Positions 57,987 through 64,000 of a DNA stretch of 64,000 nt are shown one piece after another. The stretch comes from Pedobacter sp. SYSU D00535 (GTDB lineage Bacteria; Bacteroidota; Bacteroidia; Sphingobacteriales; Sphingobacteriaceae), in the NCBI RefSeq assembly GCF_017355855.1, contig NZ_JAFEWD010000005.1, positions 1-64,000 of the forward strand, given 5' to 3'. The notes beneath the pieces were generated by a model that made no database searches, had not been told where the DNA came from, and was given only the letters and a program-made list of their open reading frames with translations. Every line of letters begins with the position of its first letter. Within the stretch, counting starts at the first letter, position 1. The translations under genes and the position numbers were made by a program.

Positions 57987-59396
57987 CTATTTAGGTACGA
58001 CCGGTTTTAGCCCAATCGCTCTGCCTTTTTCGATCATAAATGAGAACGCTTCTTCCCGGGAATTTTTTATTTCCCCTTCAAGAATTGCTTCCCTTATTTG
58101 ATTTTTGATGATTCCCACCTCTCTTCCGGCTGGTATCCCAAATGTTTCCATGATATCAAGTCCCGTGACCGGCGGTTGCCAGTTCCGGATTTGATCCCTT
58201 TCTTCAACATCCTTTAGCTTTTGCTTTACCAGTTCAAAGTTCTGTCGATACTTCTTCTTCTTGTACTCGTTCTTTGTAGTTACATCAGCATGGCAAAGCA
58301 TCATCAGGCTTTCAATGTCTTCACCTGCGTCAAACAGCAGGCGACGGACAGCGGAATCGGTAACTACCTCCTGGGCCAGAACAATGGGTCGCAAATGCAG
58401 GAGTACCAGTTTTTGAACGAACTTCATTTTTTCGTTCAAGGGCAATTTTAGCTGAGCGAAGATCTTCGGAACCATTCGTGCTCCCCGGTCTTCATGGCCA
58501 TGGAACGTCCAACCTAATTTAGGGTCAAACCGTTTCGTCGCAGGCTTTGCAATATCATGCAGAATTGCTGCCCAACGTAGCCATAAATCATCGCTAACTT
58601 CAGCAATGTTATCCAATACCTCCAGTGTATGGTAGAAATTGTCTTTATGGCCCTTCCCGTTAACGTATTCAACGCCAAATAGCTGCGCCATTTGCGGAAA
58701 GATAAGATGGAGGAGACCGGTATCGAACAGGTATTTAAATCCTAAGGAGGGCTTTGGAGACGAAATAATTTTGTTAAGCTCGTCTGTGATCCTTTCTTTC
58801 GATACGATCGAGATCCGCTCTTTATTGGTTCTTATTGCATCTACAGCTATTGTATCAATACTGAAATTAAGTTGTGAAGCGAAGCGGATCGCACGCATCA
58901 TGCGAAGGGGGTCGTCAGAAAAGGTTTCCTCCGGATTTAAAGGAGTGCGAACTAATTTCGCTTGAAGGTCTCCAATGCCACCGAACGGATCCAGCAATTC
59001 TCCGAAGCTCTCTTTATTCAGCGACAGCGCCATCGCATTTATGCTGAAGTCACGTCGTTTCTGATCATCCTCTAAAGTTCCGTTCTCCACTATTGGCTTT
59101 CTCGAATCTGCCCTGTAGGATTCCTTTCGTGCGCCTACAAACTCAACCTCCAGGTCTTCATACTTTAGCATTGCAGTACCAAAGTTTTTGAAAACATTCA
59201 CCTGCACCTTTAGTTCTGCCGCTACTCTTTCAGCAAAATCGGTCCCGCTGCCTATTACAAGAATATCTATGTCTTTCGATGGCCTGCTTAGAAACAGGTC
59301 TCTAACAAAACCTCCTATTACATAAATTTCGGTGTTCGTGGCAGAAGCCAGGTCACGTAATCTTGCAAAAATCGGATGTTGGAGGTGTTGCTTCAT
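57987..59396 (-). CDS. CCA tRNA nucleotidyltransferase / poly(A) polymerase-type protein with HD domain
   Basis: A 469-residue class II nucleotidyltransferase. The head domain (YVIGGFVRDLFLSRPSKDIDILV) carries the catalytic GG and DxD. The RRDFSINAMA and DPLRMMRAIRFASQ motifs follow, then an HD hydrolase domain (LHDIAKPATKR, HGHEDRGARM). It adds or repairs the 3' CCA of tRNAs; most tRNAs in this window lack an encoded CCA. The ATG at 59396 is preferred over a TTG seven codons upstream. Confidence 0.93.
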   Translation of the reverse strand: MKQHLQHPIFARLRDLASATNTEIYVIGGFVRDLFLSRPSKDIDILVIGSGTDFAERVAAELKVQVNVFKNFGTAMLKYEDLEVEFVGARKESYRADSRKPIVENGTLEDDQKRRDFSINAMALSLNKESFGELLDPFGGIGDLQAKLVRTPLNPEETFSDDPLRMMRAIRFASQLNFSIDTIAVDAIRTNKERISIVSKERITDELNKIISSPKPSLGFKYLFDTGLLHLIFPQMAQLFGVEYVNGKGHKDNFYHTLEVLDNIAEVSDDLWLRWAAILHDIAKPATKRFDPKLGWTFHGHEDRGARMVPKIFAQLKLPLNEKMKFVQKLVLLHLRPIVLAQEVVTDSAVRRLLFDAGEDIESLMMLCHADVTTKNEYKKKKYRQNFELVKQKLKDVEERDQIRNWQPPVTGLDIMETFGIPAGREVGIIKNQIREAILEGEIKNSREEAFSFMIEKGRAIGLKPVVPK

Positions 59397-59490
59397 ATTT
59401 GCGTTCTTTCGAGCCAATATTTTGGGTGTCGGCCGGAGATTGCTGCAAAAATAGTTTAATTCGTTAGTAAGGGGGAAAAAAAGCTGCGCT

Positions 59491-60057
59491 TTATCGACGG
59501 ATAAAGGAAAAACGACCGTCTGTTTCCAACTTCATAATGGTTGAGGGTCGCTTCTCACTCAGGTCATCCTGTTCATACTTAACTACATAGTCTACCCCGT
59601 TTTTTATCTCGTCTGCAATTTCTGAAAAGTTTTTTGGAGAAGCTTCTCCACTTATGTTGGCAGAAGTAGAGACGATAGGTTTTCGGAACCGTTGAATCAA
59701 CTGTTGGCAAAACGGATGTTTTGCTACCCGTATACCCAGACTCCCATCTTCGTGAATTACATTTTTTGCCAGGTTTTTTGCCCCTGAGTAGATAATGGTC
59801 AATGGGTTTTCGGCGTACTCAATCAAATCATAAGCGATTGCAGGTACCTCTGTTACATAACTTTCCAGTTTGTTTTCAGTGTCCAGCAGAACGATTAAGC
59901 TTTTACCGGCGTCCCGGCCTTTAAGCTTGAATATACGCTCTACCGCCGCTTCGTTTGTCGCATCACAACCTAAGCCCCAAATGGTATCAGTAGGATAGAG
60001 GATAATACCTCCTTCATTGAGTATTTCTAGTGCTTTGTTAATGTCGTCTTTAAGCAT
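59491..60057 (-). CDS. L-threonylcarbamoyladenylate synthase (TsaC/Sua5/YrdC)
   Basis: A 188-residue YrdC-domain enzyme. It makes threonylcarbamoyl-AMP from threonine, bicarbonate and ATP, the first step of t6A; TsaD (17490-18491) performs the second. The motifs YPTDTIWGLGCDA, KGRDAGKSLIVL and PIVSTSANISGEASPKNF are present. It is the short TsaC form without the Sua5 C-terminal domain. Its start overlaps the glycosyltransferase stop by 8 nt. Confidence 0.94.
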   Translation of the reverse strand: MLKDDINKALEILNEGGIILYPTDTIWGLGCDATNEAAVERIFKLKGRDAGKSLIVLLDTENKLESYVTEVPAIAYDLIEYAENPLTIIYSGAKNLAKNVIHEDGSLGIRVAKHPFCQQLIQRFRKPIVSTSANISGEASPKNFSEIADEIKNGVDYVVKYEQDDLSEKRPSTIMKLETDGRFSFIRR

Positions 60058-61165
60058 TGTAAAGTGCTTTAGTGTAAGTGTTTATGAGATTTGCGGCCAA
60101 TCTGCTTTCCGAAAAATTCTCGACGTGCTGGTATCCCATTTTTACCATTTCTTCCCGTACATCAGGGCGGTTCAAAATGTTGTTGATACAATACCCCAAC
60201 TGCACTTCATCTTTCGGATGTACATAGCATGCTCCCGGGCCACCTGCCTCTTCCAGACAAGATCCCGTTGCTGCAATTACCGGTACTCCCGAGTACAGGG
60301 CTTCAATGATCGGTATTCCGAAACCTTCAAATTCTGAAGGATAGATGAACATCTCTGCAAGTTGATAGATGGTTGGCAAATCTTTCAGCGGCACGTTTTT
60401 CAGGAAAATAACCCGCTCTGTTAAATTATTACTTTGAATGAATTCTCTTACTTCAGCCGCGTAGTCTGTCTCCCGTCCAATCACCACCAACTTTACATCT
60501 GCCGAAACTTTCGGCAGTGCTTTCACAATCAGCATTAAGTTTTTCCTCTCCTCGATAGTACCTACATGAAGAAGATATTTGGCGGGCAAGTGGTATTCCG
60601 ACCGGATGTTTACTTTTTCTCGTTCTGATGCCTTTTGCTGAAAGGCAACATTGCATCCTTGGTAAACTACATCTATCTTTTCAGGAGAGATTTTGAAAAA
60701 GCTAACGATGTCAGCCTTTGTTTGTTCACTCACCGCGATTATTCTTGTCGCGTGTTGACAAGCATACTTGAATTTGAATTTGTAGATAGCCCGATCAATT
60801 GGTGAATAGAAGTCAGGAAATCGAAGGAAAATAAGGTCGTGGATGGTAACTACCGAAGCAATACCCGATTTGGAGATACCGATCGGCAATTCATTACTTA
60901 ATCCATGATAAAGATCTATCTTGTCTTTCTTTAAATTCCTGAGGATCGTAAACGTTCGCCAAATAGCGCTGTTTTTATATCGTTTCGGGTGTACGAATTG
61001 GATATTCTCGGGGATTCCGTAGTTCTCTTTAGGCCGTTTTGCAGTATAGAGGTAATAGCGATAGTCGGAGTAGTGCCGTGCCAAAAGATCAAGGACGAAG
61101 CGACTGTAATTGCCAAGTCCGGTAAAATTTTGAATAGCACGTTTTCCATCAAATCCTATACGCAT
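60050..61165 (-). CDS. Glycosyltransferase family 4 (GT-B fold)
   Basis: A 371-residue GT1/GT4-type glycosyltransferase. The N-terminal acceptor domain opens with MRIGFDGKRAIQNFTGLGNYSR, a motif typical of mannosyltransferase-like enzymes. The C-terminal nucleotide-sugar domain contains HVGTIEERKNL and the catalytic EX7E-type region PSEFEGFGIPIIEA. It probably acts in cell-surface glycan or LPS synthesis; donor and acceptor are unknown. It is cotranscribed with the downstream TsaC-type gene, as the 8-nt overlap shows. Confidence 0.9.
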   Translation of the reverse strand: MRIGFDGKRAIQNFTGLGNYSRFVLDLLARHYSDYRYYLYTAKRPKENYGIPENIQFVHPKRYKNSAIWRTFTILRNLKKDKIDLYHGLSNELPIGISKSGIASVVTIHDLIFLRFPDFYSPIDRAIYKFKFKYACQHATRIIAVSEQTKADIVSFFKISPEKIDVVYQGCNVAFQQKASEREKVNIRSEYHLPAKYLLHVGTIEERKNLMLIVKALPKVSADVKLVVIGRETDYAAEVREFIQSNNLTERVIFLKNVPLKDLPTIYQLAEMFIYPSEFEGFGIPIIEALYSGVPVIAATGSCLEEAGGPGACYVHPKDEVQLGYCINNILNRPDVREEMVKMGYQHVENFSESRLAANLINTYTKALYNA

Positions 61166-61189
61166 TCACCCAAGATAAAAGTTTATTAT

Positions 61190-61245
61190 AAAAAGTCAAA
61201 AGTTGTAAAGCTTCGAAAACGAGTTTCTAACCTTACAACTTTGAC
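61190..61245 (-). terminator. Terminator-like hairpin downstream of dapD
   Basis: Arms 61195-61208 and 61233-61245 pair with a single bulged A. On the minus strand a T run follows. It separates dapD from the glycosyltransferase gene. Confidence 0.6.
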
Positions 61246-61268
61246 AATGAATTTATTATTCCTTGAAA

Positions 61269-62087
61269 TTACACGGCAACGTTGTGCTCGCGCAATGCAT
61301 CATTTAAAGAAGTCTTTTTGTCTGTTGATTCTTTACGTTGGCCTATGATTAATGCACATGGAACCTGATATTCTCCAGCTGCAAACTTTTTGGTATAAGA
61401 ACCAGGGATTACCACTGAACGGGGAGGCACTTCGCCTTTGTATTCTATGGGTTCAGGACCGGTAACGTCAATAATTTTAGTGGAGGCTGTTAAGCAAACA
61501 TTGGCACCAAGAACAGCTTCTGCGCCAACTCTAACTCCCTCAACTACAATAGCTCTCGAGCCGATAAATGCGTTATCTTCAATAATTACTGGTGCCGCTT
61601 GTACTGGTTCCAGCACGCCGCCGATCCCAACACCACCACTTAGATGAACATTTTTGCCGATCTGAGCACAGGAGCCGACAGTAGCCCAGGTGTCTACCAT
61701 AGTGCCTTCATCCACATAAGCGCCAATATTTACGTAGGAAGGCATCATAATTACGCCTTTCGACAAATAGGCGCCATATCGTGCAGTTGCCTGTGGCACT
61801 ACTCTAACTCCAAGTTCTTTGTAGTTAGTTTTCAGTTTCATTTTATCATGGAAAACAAATGGCCCCGTCTCAATTACCTCCATTTGTCTTATTGGAAAAT
61901 AAAGAATTACAGCTTTCTTTACCCAATCGTTCACATGCCATCCTCCGGCAACTGGTTCAGCAACACGCAGTTCACCTTTATCAAGCATATCAACTACTGT
62001 TTCAATGGCATCAGCATAGTCAGGGAAGGTAAGGAATGTGCGGTCTTCCCAAACCTGTTCAATTTTTTTCTGTAGTTCCGGTATCAT
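61269..62087 (-). CDS. dapD: 2,3,4,5-tetrahydropyridine-2,6-dicarboxylate N-succinyltransferase
   Basis: A 272-residue acyltransferase of the lysine/diaminopimelate pathway. A helical N-terminal domain is followed by a left-handed beta-helix of hexapeptide repeats (about 105-210; MPSYVNIGAYVDEGTMVDTWATVGSCAQIGKNVHLSGG is the typical spacing). Length is standard. No other dap gene is nearby. Confidence 0.96.
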   Translation of the reverse strand: MIPELQKKIEQVWEDRTFLTFPDYADAIETVVDMLDKGELRVAEPVAGGWHVNDWVKKAVILYFPIRQMEVIETGPFVFHDKMKLKTNYKELGVRVVPQATARYGAYLSKGVIMMPSYVNIGAYVDEGTMVDTWATVGSCAQIGKNVHLSGGVGIGGVLEPVQAAPVIIEDNAFIGSRAIVVEGVRVGAEAVLGANVCLTASTKIIDVTGPEPIEYKGEVPPRSVVIPGSYTKKFAAGEYQVPCALIIGQRKESTDKKTSLNDALREHNVAV

Positions 62088-62183
62088 TTATCGAATTTTT
62101 TGGCAAAGTAACGCTTTTCACAAGACATATTTAAAATCCACCCCGGTTAAATCAATTTTTAATACTTCTCAGACAAATGGAAA

Positions 62184-63053
62184 TTATGCTAATAAAAGGT
62201 TTTCTTTAAGGATGAGCTTTTTGTGGTACTGAAGTAAGCCCTCCATTGGAGATTTAATAATTTTTCCTGTCGCCATCCCATATTTTGCTGCTACCCTTGT
62301 TAGAATATCCTGGAAATAGAATCCAACAGAGCCGACGGAATTAAACTCGTAGGTTTCATAATTCGGATAGCCAGATACTAGTTGCCGGAAGAAATCTTCG
62401 AACGACTGTTCTACCAGTCCGCTTGCATATGAGTCGCTTAAATGGTCATAGAGGAATTGACTGAAGCTTGCGCAGAAGCGATTAGCAAGGGGTTTCGTAT
62501 AGATCCTGTCAAGTATGTCGGATGCGCTGATTTTATATTTTTCGTTAAAGGCTTCTTCAAGATGTTTGGGTAGGCGTCCTCTTACAAAATCAATTAATAG
62601 TTTTTTTCCTAAATAACATCCGCTGCCTTCATCGCCCAAAATATATGCTGCAGAGTTGATTTTATGAGCGATTGTAGTCCCGTCATAAAGGCAGGTGTTA
62701 GTCCCGGTGCCAAGTATGGCGGCAAAACCGGGATTGTCGCCCAGCAAGGCTCTGCAAGAAGCTAGCAGGTCATTATCAATGTACGTGCTGGCATTAGTGA
62801 AAATACTTTTGAAGGCGGCCGAAAGTACTTCTGCTTTCTCTGTATTATGAACCCCTGCACCGTAAAAATATATCTTCTCTACCTTAGTTGTAATTATATC
62901 CGTAGGAAGCGCTTCGGTCAGCGAAGTTATAATGTAGGGCGTATCTACAAAATAGGGGTTGTAGCCTTCAGAGTAAAAATCTTTGATGTTCAGATCTTTC
63001 GTTATTAATGCCCAATGAGTTTTGGTCGATCCACCGTCCGCAATAAGTATCAT
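62184..63053 (-). CDS. BadF/BadG-type ATPase, N-acetylglucosamine kinase-like
   Basis: A 289-residue ASKHA-fold kinase. It opens MILIADGGSTKTHWALI (phosphate-1 motif) and has AILGTGTNTCLYDG (phosphate-2) and LGDEGSGCYLG (adenosine/sugar loop), which is the N-acetylglucosamine kinase pattern. It probably phosphorylates GlcNAc from peptidoglycan recycling. The ATG at 63053 is chosen: the longer TTG frame begins inside the promoter at 63069-63099. Confidence 0.88.
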   Translation of the reverse strand: MILIADGGSTKTHWALITKDLNIKDFYSEGYNPYFVDTPYIITSLTEALPTDIITTKVEKIYFYGAGVHNTEKAEVLSAAFKSIFTNASTYIDNDLLASCRALLGDNPGFAAILGTGTNTCLYDGTTIAHKINSAAYILGDEGSGCYLGKKLLIDFVRGRLPKHLEEAFNEKYKISASDILDRIYTKPLANRFCASFSQFLYDHLSDSYASGLVEQSFEDFFRQLVSGYPNYETYEFNSVGSVGFYFQDILTRVAAKYGMATGKIIKSPMEGLLQYHKKLILKENLLLA

Positions 63054-63068
63054 GAATAAAAAATTTTT

Positions 63069-63099
63069 TAAATATAGGAAATAGTTAGTGTCTGCCAAA
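63069..63099 (-). promoter_or_regulatory. Promoter of the N-acetylglucosamine kinase-like gene
   Basis: On the minus strand TTTG (63096-63099), a 19-bp spacer and TATATTTA (63069-63076, one mismatch to TAnnTTTG). It supports the ATG start at 63053. Confidence 0.6.
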
Positions 63100-63197
63100 C
63101 ACTAAGTAAAAACTAGCGAAGGTGGTCGAAGTGCCAGGGGATAGTTGGAGCAGTGTATCTTGCACAAATAGGACTTCTAAAAACGCGGTGGAGGCAT

Positions 63198-63205
63198 TAC
63201 TTTTG
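63198..63205 (+). promoter_or_regulatory. Candidate -7 element of the S4-domain gene
   Basis: TACTTTTG is a full match to TAnnTTTG, 20 nt before the ATG; the -33 side is not clear. Confidence 0.4.
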
Positions 63206-63225
63206 TCGAAGCTTTGACTTGAGTT

Positions 63226-63642
63226 ATGGCAGAAAAAGAGAAACTAAGAATTGATAAATATCTCTGGGCGATCCGGATCTTTAAAACGCGGACTTTAGCT
63301 ACCGAAGCTTGCAAAGCTGGTAGGGTTAAATTGAACGGGCAAAATATTAAGCCCTCCTACGAGGTAAAGGTTGGGGAGATTTACCATGTTTCTAAAGGGG
63401 TGGAGCGCAAGCAACTAAAGGTTAGGGGATTGCTGGCTAATCGTGTAGATGCTAAAACAGCAGTGACTTTTTATGAGGATTTGACACCGGTGGAGGAAAC
63501 GCAAAGATTCAAGTCCATGTTCCACTCTCCGCTACTTAAGCGAGATCGGGGCACAGGCCGTCCGACCAAAAAGGATCGAAGAGAAATTGATGATCTATTG
63601 GATGAAGGCACTGAGGCTGATTGGGAGACGGACGGCGAATAA
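63226..63642 (+). CDS. S4-domain RNA-binding protein (Hsp15-like)
   Basis: A 138-residue protein. The S4 domain spans residues 6-70 (LRIDKYLWAIRIFKTRTLATEAC, GRVKLNGQNIKPSYEVKVGE), and the C-terminal tail is charged and probably unstructured. Hsp15 relatives bind 50S subunits carrying stalled peptidyl-tRNA after heat shock. Convergent with the guanine deaminase gene. Confidence 0.9.
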   Translation: MAEKEKLRIDKYLWAIRIFKTRTLATEACKAGRVKLNGQNIKPSYEVKVGEIYHVSKGVERKQLKVRGLLANRVDAKTAVTFYEDLTPVEETQRFKSMFHSPLLKRDRGTGRPTKKDRREIDDLLDEGTEADWETDGE

Positions 63643-63647
63643 GCCGA

Positions 63648-64000
63648 TCAGTATGTGATTTTAGATGAGGATCTCTGCCAATTAGCAAACGCTGTCAGCG
63701 CTTCTTCTCTTAATAACTGCACCATTGCCACGTTTCGCTCAGTCGGTGGGCGATCCAGTTCCTCGTAAATGAATTGGTCGTCGAAGCCAACAGAAGCTGC
63801 ATCAGCTTTTGTGTTTGCATAAAATATTCTCGAGATACGCGCCCAGTAAATCGCTCCAAGGCACATGGGACAAGGCTCGCAACTGCTGTAGATAATGCAG
63901 CCGCTAAGATCGTATGTGTTAAGTTCTTTGCAGGCGATTCTAATGGCTGAAACTTCAGCATGAGCGGTGGGGTCATTGGTCAGGGTTACCTGATTAGCAC
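63648..64000 (-). CDS. guaD: Guanine deaminase (N-terminus outside the window)
   Basis: The C-terminal 117 codons of a cytidine-deaminase-fold enzyme that converts guanine to xanthine. The zinc site is complete in this part: HAE (preceded by NDPT) and PCPMC. The downstream segment VGFDDQFIYEELDRPPTER is characteristic of small GuaD proteins rather than of tRNA adenosine deaminase TadA. The frame is open to the window edge, so the start is not visible. Confidence 0.9.
   Translation of the reverse strand, partial: ANQVTLTNDPTAHAEVSAIRIACKELNTYDLSGCIIYSSCEPCPMCLGAIYWARISRIFYANTKADAASVGFDDQFIYEELDRPPTERNVAMVQLLREEALTAFANWQRSSSKITY

Noticed and set aside
63648-64000. TadA-type tRNA adenosine deaminase
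   Set aside because: The deaminase motifs fit both families, but the segment after the zinc site (VGFDDQFIYEEL...PPTER) is characteristic of guanine deaminase.

Overview
The window reads as ordinary chromosome of a Bacteroidota bacterium, most likely of the Sphingobacteriaceae (Pedobacter-like); that rank is an inference. The evidence is the housekeeping gene content and order (rpsU - xer recombinase - hpf - tRNAs - tuf - secE - nusG - rplKAJL - rpoBC), families typical of the phylum (LruC lipoprotein, START-like, DUF3467, DUF2652, PycTM/DUF5706, BamA-type lipoprotein phosphatase, TamB), promoter matches to the Bacteroidota consensus TTTG-N17-20-TAnnTTTG, and the near absence of Shine-Dalgarno sequences. 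I see no insertion sequence, prophage, integrative element or CRISPR array.

Layout. Positions 1-71 are the 3' end of a 5S rRNA and its terminator. From 0.4 to 12.9 kb come a secreted subtilase, an outer-membrane phosphatase/kinase-like/barrel lipoprotein with an SdiA-regulated-type lipoprotein, an HD-PycTM membrane protein facing a DUF2652 cyclase-fold protein, a lone receiver domain, tRNA-Met, a START-like protein, an LptF/G permease and ribBA. From 13 to 31.5 kb are a giant TamB protein, tsaD, a 56-residue membrane protein, a carotenoid desaturase, a GH1 glucosidase, an LruC lipoprotein, dnaE, a small barrel protein, trxA, a DUF58 protein, a cupin and a manganese catalase. From 31.5 to 40.7 kb are DUF72, corA, a YhcC-type radical SAM protein, a 750-bp AT-rich gap with a possible structured RNA, an amt-porin pair, nhaA, a helix-hairpin-helix protein and apt.

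The region 40.8-55.7 kb is the translation/transcription core: bS21, Xer recombinase, HPF, four tRNAs, EF-Tu, tRNA-Trp, SecE, NusG, L11, L1, L10, L7/L12, RpoB and RpoC. From 56 to 64 kb most genes are on the minus strand: miaA, a pRiA4b ORF-3-like protein, a CCA-adding-type enzyme, an L-threonylcarbamoyladenylate synthase, a glycosyltransferase, dapD and an N-acetylglucosamine-kinase-like ATPase. An S4 RNA-binding protein and a guanine deaminase cut by the window edge follow.

Functional themes. tRNA biology is strongly represented: six tRNA genes, MiaA, the CCA-type enzyme, and both TsaD and TsaC/Sua5 for t6A. Envelope biogenesis is represented by LptF/G, TamB, the BamA-type barrel and the porins. 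The most suggestive possibly undescribed system is the tail-to-tail pair of an HD-PycTM protein and a cyclase-fold DUF2652 protein (6979-8804). The clearest regulatory signal is the pair of strong Shine-Dalgarno sequences found only in front of rpsU and hpf.
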